A DNA stretch of 64,000 nucleotides from Stercorarius parasiticus. Lineage: Eukaryota; Chordata; Aves; Charadriiformes; Stercorariidae. The position numbers and the translations under genes are program-made. Where the stretch lies: NCBI GenBank assembly GCA_013396915.1, contig VWZL01000009.1, positions 217,150 through 281,149 on the forward strand. Reading direction: 5' to 3'. Shown in pieces: positions 24,703 to 36,061 of this stretch; within the stretch, counting starts at the first letter, position 1; each line of letters opens with the position of its first letter. The notes below the pieces were generated by a model that did not search any database, was not told where the DNA came from, and worked only from the letters and a program-made list of their open reading frames with translations.

Positions 24703-24940
24703 GTAAAGTTACATTAAACTACAACGCATTAGGTGCTGCGGGGGCCAAGCTGTTGCAGCCTGGACGTTATACGTGACTAGTGCGGTACTTAAAAGTAACA
24801 TGCTTCTACTGAACAGTCTCAACTCGAGAAGACCGCGAGGGATTGTGTTTCCTCTCTGGTGCAGAGAGAGTTTGCCAAAGGTTTTGTTCTGTCAGAGCTG
24901 ATGCGGTCCTTTGCAGACGATGGGACCAGGACAATCGCTT

Positions 24941-24959
24941 GGGTCGCCCTGGGCGACCC
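24941..24959. other. perfect short hairpin (8-bp stem, 3-nt loop)
   Basis: GGGTCGCC and GGCGACCC are exact reverse complements separated by CTG. The stem is all G/C except one A/T pair. In vertebrate DNA this is not a terminator; it may be a chance palindrome or a protein-binding dyad. Confidence 0.7.
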
Positions 24960-27559
24960 GATTCTGCCAGGTGCTGCTCTGGTTCGGAGCCTGCCCCGTG
25001 GAAATGGAGGTAGTACGTGCACTTTGGCCGTACCAGGCGTGTAGCCTGAGACCAGGGCCAAGACCATGCGGTAGCCCAGAAGGTGAGAAAGCCCTGCTGG
25101 TGAAAGGAGCTGAAAGCGCAGGAGGAAAGAAGAGGTTGGGCGGAGCCGAATGGCAGCTCAGACCTTGCTCCCTGTGAAAGGAGCCAAACTGGAGAAGATG
25201 AAGCGTGAATAGCAATGCAATTCAGTCACAAGTCACGGGGGTAGTAGCAGGCCGGAGAGCAATAAAAAGGCTGAAAGAGTCTGAGAAACTGTAAAGTAGG
25301 TTCCTGTTTTGCTGTCCAGAGCTGAGAGAAGTTTTATCAAGGCTCCCATCCCAGCAGTCTTGGCAAACACCTTCCACTGCCTGCTGGCTCGGGACGCAGC
25401 CCCGTGTCCTCCTGTTGCTCCGAGACATGAAGAGTCCCAGCTCTCACCCTGGCACGGAGCCTGCGGGCTGGGAGGGCTGCTCTCGCCTCCCCAGATGCCG
25501 AGACTGTGAGCTGCCTGCGAGTCCTTCCTGCCCCACCGCCGCCCCGCGGCGACCCACGGCCTGCCAGCCAGCCATCCCCGTCTGGCCTGGCACTGGTGCG
25601 TCCTCAGGGGGAGAGAGGAGAAAGATTTCTAACCCTGCCGCGTCCAGCTGGCAGCCTGCTCACTCCCTGACCACCAAGCTAGCGGTGCCTCCATAGTTTT
25701 ATTTGAGACTGGCTGAGCGCGTGGACTTGCGCTTCAGCAGCAGACGGCTGAGGCCTTATGCAAAGCGAGCAGTTGTATAAAAACCATAACTCAGAAGGTC
25801 AAGGCTCTGTGGTGCACGGTGTCTGGGCCCTAAAAAGGCATGGCGCCTGAGCAGAGGTAACTGGGGACCTCTCCAGTGGACGGAGGGGAGGGTTCATTGC
25901 TGTCCACAGGTAACCGGACGGGTAAATCAAGGGGTAGCTGAGGAAACGCTTACGGGTCTGTGGATGCAGCGATGGAGGGAACTTGTCCCCTTGCTCCCTG
26001 TTGCCTTGAGGTGAAAGAAGAAACGAGCGTGGCGGTTGCTTTCCCTGGCCAGTCATGCAGGCGTCTTCCTACAGGTAGTGGTTAGGGACCTCGCAGTCTG
26101 AAGCCAGTGACCGAGGTGGAGCTTGCCCGATTTAAAGCATTTTGAGGGTTTTCTCTCGTTCGGTGGACTTCCTCAGCTGAAAGCAAAACTCGGCAGGGAA
26201 GGAGAAAGCAATCTTGACACCAAGGGAACCTTTGCACGAACCTGTCGGGGATAGAAGGGACGAATTCTGTACACCTGGAGAGGCAGGACCCTGTCGGATG
26301 GGCAAAGAGGACGCAGGACAAGCCACTGCTCGTCTCTTTGTCTGTCGTGCACAAATCTGGAAAAGTGGCTTTTTGCGCTAGAAGTCACTGCTGCCGGTGG
26401 CACTGCACCTGTTTGGGTCAGATCTGAGCTCAGTTTACGTGGTTTTTTACTGTTGTGCTTGCAGCGGGTTGCTCGGTTCTGCGGAGGCTTTCCGAAAGGT
26501 CACTCTGTGTAGGAGTGACTCACCGTAGCCGCAGCCCGGGGAGCATTAGCAGTTTGAGCAACTTCCAGCGTGGCGTTTTCCAAAACATGAATGTTCATGA
26601 AAGGAAAAAAACACACCGAGTGGTTTTAAGGATTCGGTTTTGTAAAAGACATCTGGGTTGGAGGATTAGGTTACCTAGTGAGTATCTAGATTTTGCGTGT
26701 GCTGGCATTTCACTACGTACGCTGGCTCCGTCTTTCTGTGTTTGGATTTCCTTCCTGTGTCTCTTCTTTAGTGAGCCTTCAGCTTTTCAGAAGTAAAAAA
26801 GTCCGTACCTTTTGCACGGACTCCTTAAACGTCCTCCGCCTCCTCCCAGCTGCTCCTTTCTCTTTTGGCTCCGCTTTAGGGATGTGATGGAGGAGCTGGG
26901 AGATGTGACCGTGTTGAAGCTACAGGCCGATAAGCTGTGTTCAAAGAAGTCCTTGTGCAAAGAGGCAAAAGGCAAAAAGCAGCTGCTTTCCCTGCCTGGG
27001 GATGGACGTGAAACCAAGGCCCAGCTTTCAGCAAGGTCCTAAGAAAAACCCCAGCCTCCCTCAGAACCTGTCATCGAGCCAGTGACTTGTGGCTTTTCGT
27101 TGCTCAAAACGGTCCAGTGTCACAAGAGACCACTTCTTCGGAAGGCAGGATGTGATAACAGGCTGGGATTTCTTTCTGTTTGACGCGTTTTAGGAGGCGA
27201 CGTCACCTTTGTGGTCCCACCGCTGGCGAGTCTGACATGCGGGACCCGAGCAGCCTGGCTTTGCTGATAGCCACGGTGTTCAGCGGACCAGGATGTCCTA
27301 AAATAGATCTGATCCCACTTCCTAAATTCTCGTGACCGTCTTTGCTCGGTTGCTGACCTGCTCGCCCTGTCCTCCTTCCCTTTTCTCCAAAAGGCCATAC
27401 CCTCTTCAAGTGCGTCGCACACAGATCTCCTGGCACGCGGTGAGCTGTGGGAGGGGGGCGAGCCCCTGCCCAAGCCACGTGGGGCGGCAGCAGCCCATTC
27501 TTCAGTCAAACAAAAGGACTTTAATACACATTCTTTGCCGTAACAGAAATCATAGTCCG

Positions 27560-27910
27560 GGAGATAGAAAGGTAGTGAAAAGATGCTCGGGCAGCTGGGT
27601 CTGCGTGGTGCGCTGGGTCGGAGGGTTTCCCCTGGGGTACCAGGCTTGAAGTGCTGGGTCTCCCCCGGCGGACGTGGCAGAGGTGCTGGTCTAGACCCCC
27701 GTGCTGGGAGGGAAAGGGAAGGGAGCGGAGCGCAGCGAGCGCTGCACAGGGGTGGCTGGAGATGCCTCTGGCACCCGCGGTGGCATGTGCCTCGGGTTTG
27801 GAGGGAGAGGATCGGGGGGGGGGGCGGGTGCTCTCTGGGTGTCACCGACGTGGCTGCACACCGAGGCCGCAGTGACTTCCTCGCCGTTTCCCCCAACTCG
27901 GCCTCTAGTC
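27560..27910. promoter_or_regulatory. GC-rich, CpG-rich patch
   Basis: A 350-base stretch of high GC with frequent CpG, a G11 run at 27814-27824 and a canonical G-quadruplex motif. The longest open frame of the window (about 258 codons, minus strand, 27120-27896) overlaps it, but that frame starts with TTG, is proline/arginine-rich and looks like a by-product of GC content. AT-rich sequence begins soon after (about 28080). Confidence 0.4.
27706..27723 (+). other. canonical G-quadruplex motif
   Basis: Four GGG runs separated by loops of 1, 3 and 2 bases (A, AAA, AA). It meets the G3+N1-7 rule exactly and lies in the CpG-rich patch at 27560-27910. Confidence 0.7.
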
Positions 27911-28079
27911 CCTGTTCACTCCGTCCGTAACGTAATAAAACACGCCACCTTAAATACTGGCCCGTCTGCAGCCCCCGTGGTTTTCATGATGCCCATAGCG
28001 CAGAGGAAGGAAGGAAGGGAACGAACCTTGCTGCGCTGGTGTTACGTGTTGGTAATTAACGTAGCACGATGCTGTTACA

Positions 28080-28400
28080 GGTCCCAATAAAAATAAAAAG
28101 TCTTTGCAGTTATAATGAGATATTCATGCATGGCAGCACCGGAGTATAAACTAAACTTTTATTGTATGCGTTAGCTATGGTAAATGAAGCGAAACAGGGC
28201 TAAATTCATTACATCCCATCTCAGCTGCGTCTCACAAATAACGGGCCTTAAACGTTTTCATCAGAAAGTCCATTTCCTCTTGTTGCCAGCAGCAGTTAAC
28301 CAGCGCGGAATGTTCTCTCTGCAGAGACGGTTGAACCTGAGGGTGATATAGGACAGCGGTAAACATTTGTTAAGTAATTAATATAACCTGTTTACAAGGA
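28080..28400. other. AT-rich block, candidate conserved non-coding element
   Basis: AT-rich unique sequence rich in ATTCATGCAT-, TTAATT- and TTTATT-type words and closed in all frames, between two CpG-rich patches (27560-27910 and 28430-28620). No repeat family explains it. Confidence 0.3.
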
Positions 28401-28429
28401 GTACCCGACAGCCACAAGGCAGTAAATGT

Positions 28430-28620
28430 TGTCTCTGCCGGAGGGAGGGAGCTCGGTGACGGGGACGCGGCCGTGGGGCGGCACCCGGCCGCTGTGGGGT
28501 CTTGGATGGGGAAACGAGGGGCACGGGGCCATGCCCGGCGTTGCAGGAGCGTTTCGGTACCCGCTGCCGCCCCCCGCAAGAATGCCTTGCTGTCTCTGCG
28601 ACCAAGGCCGTCGCACCATC
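28430..28620. promoter_or_regulatory. CpG-dense patch
   Basis: About 190 bases at high GC; one 60-base stretch (28441-28500) carries about eight CpG. Short for a CpG island, without a visible transcription start. It lies immediately beside an AT-rich block. Confidence 0.35.
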
Positions 28621-28799
28621 TGGAGCAGAACTCGGCAAGGAAGGGTGAGAGCCTTGGGCTGCCTCTCGGAGCTTTGCCTGGTGACATCCCTCAGGGGCGG
28701 TCAGCTGGTGCTGGTGTGTGTCATCTGGGCTGTTTTGTTGGTCTCTTGCGGTTCAGGTGGGGTCGGTGGTTAAGGGAATTTTCCAGCTGACTTTACGGC

Positions 28800-29130
28800 A
28801 CGAGGCCTGGCATCTTCTGCACTTTTTTCTTGCTGAAGTGTCTCGCAAATTGAAGAGCACTAACTAAAAGGTTGTCTGGTTTGGCGCTGGTTTCGTTAAA
28901 TCAAGCTAGACGTTTGCTGCTGATAATGCTTCCACAAATTCAGAATTAATCATAGCATAATAGAATCTGGTAGCTTTGGTTGTTAATTCTCTATTGAGTC
29001 TGCATCCCCATGTTTATTCTCATTTGTTCTGATAAGGGCCATTGTCTCTAATATTGCTTCGTAAAGGGTAAGAAATAAATCAACGGTATTTAGCTTTCCT
29101 AACCATCTGGTCTGGCTTACATCCCAAAAT
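28800..29130. other. AT-rich non-coding segment
   Basis: No long open frame or repeat. Contains AATTAATCATAGC-type homeodomain words near 28940-28960 and several TTAATT-like words. Confidence 0.35.
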
Positions 29131-29349
29131 CAATTTTTAAGTTGGGCACAGTTTGTGTATTTTTGCCTCGTAACAGAGAACGCCTCTGGGGAGAGAAGGG
29201 AAGGGAAAGTCGCTACTAATCTCACCCCGGGGATTAATCACTTCATAGACACTACGCTTAAAACTCCACAGGTTTTTGTTGTCGTCATAGCTTCGGTTGT
29301 CGGGCTGAGCTCTTGCAAAGTGCCAAAAGGAACGTCTTTCTCTCTGCGT

Positions 29350-29830
29350 TAATGGGATTAATACTTTGAACGGCAATGCATGACTTTGAAGTGCAAAAGC
29401 ACTTGTTTTGGGTTGTGGAGTTTATTTGCTTTGGTAGCGTTGGATCTCAACGATGTTAATCTTCAACATGTGTATACATTATAATGCACTTCTCGGGTCA
29501 TTATAAAACCATCCTGTGGAGTTAAGCCAATTGTTTTTAAGAGGTGGTGTTGATGTCGTGAAATTTAATGCATTTGGGAGCTACTGTATTGCCACAGATG
29601 GGAAATATATCTTGCAAACTATAAATTTTTAAAAATTATGTAGCAACTCCATTGCTTTGTGGGGCCATGTGGCACCGAGCGCAGGATAATTCCACAGCTT
29701 TCATCAAAACGCACAATCATAAAACATTTAAAGTTCACGGGCGATGTTTTCTGGAACTATTATAATAATTAGAAATGGAAAATGGGTTTAATAAAAGTTG
29801 TAAACAATTATCGTCAGCCAGACCTCGTCC
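29350..29830. other. AT-rich, motif-dense block; strong candidate conserved non-coding element
   Basis: Nearly 480 bases of AT-rich, non-repetitive sequence closed in every frame. It opens with two TAAT-type words (GGGATTAATAC), and has TTTAATGCAT, TCATTATAAAA, AATCATAAAAC and a run of TATTATAATAATTAG near 29758-29772, all of homeodomain or TATA character. Unlike a simple AT repeat it uses a varied vocabulary. This is the look of a developmental enhancer in vertebrate DNA. Conservation is not shown. Confidence 0.35.
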
Positions 29831-30839
29831 CTTCCTGCAAAGCCCATCTGCGTCGCACATCTGGGCACGCGGAGCAGGGAGTGACCGGACTCCGTCTCCG
29901 CCACCCTGGCCCAGAAGAGAAGACGTGCGTGCCTCGGGGTCGCTCTGGGACACAGCAACGACAAAGAAACTTGAGGAGGACGAGTCCGTAACATAAGCCA
30001 AAAAGCTAATAAATACCCTTCCAATCAGACATGAGCGTGAGAGTCTCCTGGCAGCCCATGGCTGGACGCTCGGGGCTCGTTTTCACAAAGCCGTGTAGTC
30101 TCGGCTTTGCCAGGTTGACACAAAAGGATTTCAACATCAGCGAAGACTTGGGGCCAACGGTTGTTACAGCAGATGGGCCGCGTGTCCTGGCGCGAAGAGG
30201 ACAGTGCGTCTGACAGGAGTGAAGTTCCGCTGGCGTAAGCAAGAGGCCGCATCTGACGAGGGTTCAGAGGGGTCGGTGTGCCGGTCCCTCCCTCCAGGTC
30301 GGGCTCGGAGAGCAAAGGCACAGCAGCGTGGGACGGGTCCAGCTCTGGAAGGAGAGGGAGCAGCTGAGTCATTCAGCTGGACGCCTGTCGCTGCCTCACC
30401 CTTCTCAAGAACTTGGAGCGCGGGTTCCTCGAGCCAAGCCTCTGCTGTCAGACTGTCGCACCTACCTCTGGAGCCTGGCAGATAGAGCTCTGTAGCTTCT
30501 TGATGCGTTTCAGCTCCCAGGATGAGACGTGAGCTTAAAATTGCACTCTTACTTGAAAGTAATAATGGCCGGACTCAAATGGACTTAATAGTGCCAAGCA
30601 GTGAAATCTTTGGGTGCATCTCATCCCTGCAAGGGTGCAAAGCCGCTGTGTTGAGGGAAGCACTCTGCTACCTCTGACAGCAGGAAACTTCAGTCGGGCC
30701 GTGTCGATCACGAGCGTCTTCGGAGTGACGAGAAGTTACAATCCCAAATTACAGCCAGCGGAGGAATATTCTGAAAAGAATGAAATCAAACCACGATGTA
30801 AGTTTGATACTTCGTGCACGGCAGCCGTGATCTCCTGAG

Positions 30840-31176
30840 AATCCGAGTGCCTTCTCATTTATATGGAGAAAAGTAGGGTGTTCGGCCTCTCCGATCCCCA
30901 TTCCCTGTCGTATCCTCTGCGGTACTTTGTTGTTCCCCGATGATACGCAGCGCCTTTCTTCAAGGGGATGGAGGTGCTTGTCTTCTTACTTAGGAAAGAA
31001 GAAATTTAAGATAATGTGGAGGAGAAAGAGGTTCTAGGAGTCTACTGAAGTAGTCGTTAAATACGTAGCTGCTCTCCCCAACTGAATTCTGTGTGTACTG
31101 CTAGGTTTTAAATAGGCTTTTCTTGAATCAGCGTATCATCCATGCCGTTTGGTATTTTGTGTGAGTACCAGCCTCT
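30840..31176. other. non-coding segment, nothing recognised
   Basis: Balanced composition, several CpG, no long frame, no known repeat. Confidence 0.45.
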
Positions 31177-32653
31177 TCAGGAAGAGGACGAGGTACCAGA
31201 CCGAGAGCCAAGGTCTGGCTGACTGCGGACGCGTCTTCTGCGAGTAGCTTCCCTGGGAGAGGCCCCCATTTCGGGCAGCACGTTCACTGTCCTCTTCCTT
31301 TCTTGAAAAGCAGACCCCACTCTAGGCCAGGGAACACAAAAATAGAGCTGTGGTGACCTGCCGGTCACCGGCCACCTTCCAGACAGACCACCGGCAAGGT
31401 TTGCAGGAGAGGGCTTCGCTAGAGCTTCCCCCTGCTCCGCTGCCCCGCGCTTGGGCTGTTCCCACCCACGCCACCCCAGGGGTACGCGATTTGTGTCGTT
31501 GCACCGGAAGGCGGGGGTGGGGGGGAAGCAACCCCTTTTTTTGTTTGAATTGAGGGTTCCCCGGGTGGCTCTGGCAGCCTAGCTCTAAATTTGAGAATCC
31601 AGGGCGGTTCCATCTGTTCCTGCACGCTCTTCTTGCTGCAGAGCCCGGGCTGGGCGCTGGGTCCCGCCGGAGGGCGAGCACCCCGACGGCAGCGGGTGGC
31701 CGCGGCCAGGGCTGGCCCCTGGTGTGCCCGAGCGCAGCCCCGCTCCGCAGCGTGGCGTTGGGGTGGTCCGCTGGCTACTGACCTAAATCGAGAGGGAGCA
31801 AAGAGAGCAAGCAGCTGCCCCACCACTGTTGCTCTGTTTTCAGCGTGGATCGAGCCTCCCTAATCCCCTCGGATTTTGTATCTACCAAAACAGCTTGGGC
31901 CCATCAGTAAATTGCAGTGGCATATGGTCCAGGTTTATGAGTAATCTGGCACACGCTTAAGGCAAGGAGGACGTCATCCTTCAGCAAATACAGAAAATAT
32001 TGTGGGGGGTTTTTTTATGACTACATTTAATATAGTTGATGAGAAAGCTGTGAGAAATGTTTACCTTTTAAGCCAGTCCTATTTAAATTTTAGATGCTGG
32101 TTGAAGCAGCTACGTAATGGGCAACAAATAGAAAGAAAAGGGGACTCCCGCTGTCCTGCAAACATTTTGTTGCTTGATACTGACCCTGTGGGTGCTTTTG
32201 GGTGAAGAAGCTCCTCTAGATGCGCCGTATGCCAGAGGGCACAGCCTCACCCCTAGAAGAGAGAGGAGTAAAGTGCACTTTGGGCTGCTTTGGGAGAAAA
32301 AGGCCCGATCTGGGACAGCTCGGTGGGCCTGACCTTGTTAGGTGATGGCAGTGTATGTCCCTGCTCAGTGTCCAGCTCTTCTGCGAGGATGTTGAAAGAC
32401 ACCACCCAGGGTGAATTCACTCACCGTTGGCTTTGTCTGGGCAACTCATCTGAACGGATGCCAGGTCCTGGTCCAGTAAACCCCTTTGCTGCAGTCCCGT
32501 CTTGGCAGGAGGGTGAACACTGCGAGCAGTTTCAGCTGCCGTCAGCCAGCGCGACAGCAGTGCTGGAAGGTGCCGGCAGGGCTGGCGGCGTCTGTGGGCT
32601 CAGCCGAGGCTCCCCGGGAGACATCTGCCCCGTCCTGGCCCTGTGTCAGAACT

Positions 32654-32683
32654 GGGGCATCTCTGGGGGTGCGGGGCGGTGGG
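32654..32683 (+). other. G-quadruplex motif (longer loops)
   Basis: Four G-runs (4, 5, 4 and 3 G) with loops of 7, 3 and 4 bases. It meets the usual rule but with one loop at the limit, so it is weaker than the motifs at 7217 and 27706. Confidence 0.5.
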
Positions 32684-34149
32684 ACATGGGAGGTGGAAGC
32701 GGCTTTGTTAGGTAGAGCGCTCCTGCAACGTTGCGAGAGCTTTTCCTTGGCACTTAACTTCTCTCTCCAGGTCTTACCAGTGACACGGCTTTTCCCTTCA
32801 GCTGGCCTGCAGAGCTAACAGCTTTTATTCTCTCCTCCCCTTCCAGCTGCTGTGGGCTCTGGCTCCCTGTCCTGCAGAGGGCTTTAGCTTCCTTTGGCTC
32901 TTCCCGAGATTGACCTTTCCTCAATAGGTTTGAGAGCCCAGCTACAGCCAACCTCACGCTTGCCAGCTCTTCCCTGATTCTGTATTACCAGCCTCCCCGC
33001 GCTCTGTAATACTTTGGCAACATCAGATGTTTTCTTTGGTTGCATAGACGCGGCCTGTAGCTGCGACATCAAAGGAGTAAGTCATTTCCAAGGCGAGGGT
33101 TTACGTGTCCTTTCCGGTGAGCTGGCCGCAGCGCGGGGAATGGAGAAGAGAAAGGTGGCTGGCTGCGAGCTCCCGCTCTTCTCCTGCTTTTAGGCCCCGT
33201 TGGGCACAGGTTAGACCTCACCTTGGCAAAGCAGGGTAGGATGCTGCCTTCCGTCTGCTCTGCCAGAGGCTGAATTGCCGTTCACCAGTCCCTTTCAGTG
33301 TGTTTGCGGCTGCTTCTCATCACCGAGGGTGGTTCAAGAGCTTGTCGGTGGCAAGCGTTGGGTCGTGAAGGGCAGGGGCTGTGCAGGGTGTAGTGATGAG
33401 AAGGAACTGCTCTTCTTCTGCCGCTGCTGACCTTCGCCTGGAAGCACCCAAAACTTCAAGGAAGCCTTTTTGCAGGGATTTTAAGTGTTGAGTTTGCATC
33501 AAAGGGTTTACAGTTTTGGTAAAACAGGAATTAGACCTCAAAGACACAAATCGTTATTGCGTGGTCAGGCCGCAGTGCGTTTACTTCTCAGATGCTCACT
33601 TTGGCTCCCCTTACACATAATAGCAGAACTTCACCTATTTCTCCAGCTGCTCTAAAAGAAAAAAAAGGTTTTTTTCATGTAAAGAAGACAAAAGGGCTTG
33701 AGAAAACAGGCGTCATACTTTTCTTATGCGGGAGGAGAAGCAGAAATAGCGTGTCTTCCTTCCTGGAGAGAGCCCTAAACCTCAGCACTTCTAAAGCTTT
33801 GAAAGCAAAGTTCAGCAACCAAAGCAATGAGTAGAAGTCTTTCGCCTGACTTAGACTGCATTGGACACAAACATGGTGTCAAATAATACTGCCCCGTAAA
33901 ATTGAAAAAAGGGCACTTTTGGTGCTTATCAGCTGGCCTCTTCAGGGGAAATTGCTTCAAGCAGCAAAGCCACTCCGTCAGCTGGTTTGACTTAGAGATA
34001 CAGAAACGTTAGCGGCTGGTTTCAGAGAAGTCCTGCTGTCCATCTGTTTGTAGCTTTAGAGGGAATTACCGTGAAGCTTGGTTTAGAGGAAGGTGGGACG
34101 CTTTCCGTGATCTTTTTTGCGCAAGGAATGCAGAGCATCCTGGCACATA

Positions 34150-34460
34150 CACGCCTCAGCTTGAAGGGCCGAGGCCGGGGGCTTGGCCCAATACGTGCGT
34201 CTCCCTTGGTTTTCCTGCGGGAAAGAGAGGGACCTGATCTGAGCGTCGGGGCAGGCCGGCCCGGGAGAAGAGGTAGCGCTAGGAGGTGCGGAGCTGAAGG
34301 TTCTCCGGGCAGCGCAGACAGCAGCGAGGAGGCTCTGGGCAGCCAGACTCAGTCCCTCGGCACCGTGGCTCGGCAGCCACAGGGAGAAGAGCTGCGGCGG
34401 CGTTTCAGTGCCCGGCTTATTCCGTGCACGGTAGTGTTTTACGTGCTGCCGTGGGGATAA
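34150..34460. promoter_or_regulatory. CpG-rich patch
   Basis: GC-rich, CpG-frequent stretch with one long plus-strand frame (34071-34460, about 129 codons). The encoded string is Gly/Arg/Ser-rich and unrecognised. No promoter element is visible. Confidence 0.25.
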
Positions 34461-35276
34461 TCAAACCTTGCGTGGCCCGGGAAACGGTGTGCAGCCTGTT
34501 CCCGTGCTCTGTGCCCTGCGTGAAGGTGCTGCCAGGGAGTGGCTGTGTGGCTCCCTGGGAAACACCAGGGAGAAGCCCTAGCAAAGCGCTGCATTTTCTG
34601 ACCTGTTTTTTTGCAGGCAGGAAAAATAGTTATGGAGCTTGGTTGGGGTTTATGATGCGCTGTGGCCACCTCGTCCTCCTTAAAAGCTGATTACGGCAAT
34701 CAAAAGTACTTCCCAGTGAGCGCAGTGACCCCCCGGCTGCCGTCAGTCCCCACGCTCGCTTTCCCCACGTACCGCCAGGGGATGCACGGAATAGTTTACA
34801 CAAATGCTAAGGAGTACGTTGTACAGAGTTCCTAACCGCAAAGAGAAAACACTTGGATAGATCTATTGAAATAATAGCAAGTGCGTTGCTGGCATGGCTC
34901 TGTGTGCAGAGCTGCTGAGCCTGGTGGAAGGGACGCGGAAGAAGGGAAGGAGAATCTGAGTGTCAGCTGAACGCAGACCCTGAACGATCTCTGCCCCCGA
35001 TTGCTCTGTAGCTCGTGAGAAAATTCCAGTTTTTCCTAGGGAAGTCTCCATGCTGTCAGCCCCTTGCCTTCCAACCTTGGTAACAGGGCCTCAAGCACCT
35101 TATAAATAGCTTAAACCTTGGGTGTTTAAATCTTTAAACAGTGCCTTTGGGATTGTCTTTGTATTATTTCAAATCTTAGGTATCTTGGTGGCTCAGATTT
35201 TCGGCTCTTTGCTGCAATCTTTGAAGTAATGCACTGTGCAGTTTAAAAGAAGCTTTGCTTTTTAAGTGGAAACTGA

Positions 35277-35291
35277 TTTTTTTTTTTTTTT
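35277..35291. repeat. poly-T run (T15)
   Basis: Fifteen T in a row. It lies about 80-90 bases upstream of the old CR1-like element but is not known to belong to it. Confidence 0.8.
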
Positions 35292-35369
35292 AAGGCTGGA
35301 GATTGTGGTTTTTATTTTCTTGTTTGGCGTAGTCCAATTCTGCGCGCTGGAAATGCAAATATCTCCTGT

Positions 35370-35627
35370 TAAAGGGTGGGATGGAGACCATGTGATCTCG
35401 GCAGCGGGATATAAAAATTCCTGTCTGTGGGTCAGGGCATCCCTGAGCTGCCGATTGTGGCCTGGGAGAGGATGCAGGGAAAATATATGCGCTGGCACTC
35501 CTGTCACAGCCTTGTGTTTGTGTGCTGCTCCTGCCCTGCGTCTCTGCGACGGGAGGCTGGGCTAGACGGGTGTTTGGTCTGAACCCTTACCGCTGTAGTG
35601 GTATTTCTAGGGGTCTTGATAATAACC
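35370..35627 (+). mobile_element. old CR1-type LINE, 3' tail
   Basis: The segment carries the pattern of an older CR1 branch: GTGGCCTGGGAGAGGATGCA, then the CTCCTGTCACAGCCTTGTGT region, and near the end GGGAGGCTGGGCTAGACGGG followed by TTTGGTCTGAACCC. Tails of the form GGGCTAGATGGACCTTTGGTCTGACCCAGTATGG are common in bird, crocodilian and turtle CR1 families, and this copy is close to that with substitutions. Only the non-coding 3' end is present. It is on the plus strand, opposite to the two other CR1 copies. Subfamily and exact ends are uncertain, and the assignment rests on memory of the consensus. Confidence 0.7.
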
Positions 35628-36029
35628 ACTGTGTATAACTTGGAAGATGAGAGGTGACGGGGCGGTCCCTGAGCTCATGCCTCTCCTGCCAGAGCACTTG
35701 TCATCATCTCTGTCCACCTCCGTGGCAGCGTGTCGTGTTCTCTGGCGTTCAGAGGAAGCAGGTCAGGCACGTCTTGCTAGAGTCGGGCTTCCTGGTTAAA
35801 AGGTAACGGGAGCTCTGTATCGAGCAGAACAAGCGATGGGCAGTAGGTGCGGTGAGAGGGCTGCTGGGGACACCTTCTTTGCAGAAGGTGTGACGGCGTG
35901 GGGAAGATGCTCTGACGTGTTGCTGCTGCTGCGTGGCTCGTGAAGAGGAGGACTAGTTCCCTAGGTTATCAGCGGTGCTGGCAACAGGGGACAGATGGGG
36001 ACGTGCCTTTTTGTGCCACGCTACTAGTT

Positions 36030-36061
36030 CATTAATGGCATTTTCCATTAATGGCATTTGG
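36030..36061 (+). repeat. 2 x 16-bp tandem duplication
   Basis: Two adjacent 16-base units begin CATTAATGGCATTT and differ only in the last two bases (TC against GG). The unit contains a homeodomain-type ATTA, so the duplication doubles that site. Confidence 0.85.

Noticed and set aside
27120..27896. Longest open frame of the window (258 codons, minus)
   Set aside because: It starts with TTG, is Arg/Pro/Ser-rich, overlaps a GC-rich patch with frames open on the other strand, and resembles no family.
32290..32720. Possible LTR or exon cluster
   Set aside because: No paired terminal repeats, TG...CA ends, primer-binding site or viral reading frame was seen.
34764..34780. CTCF-like CCGCCAGGGGATGC
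   Set aside because: Two or more mismatches in the invariant core; chance level.
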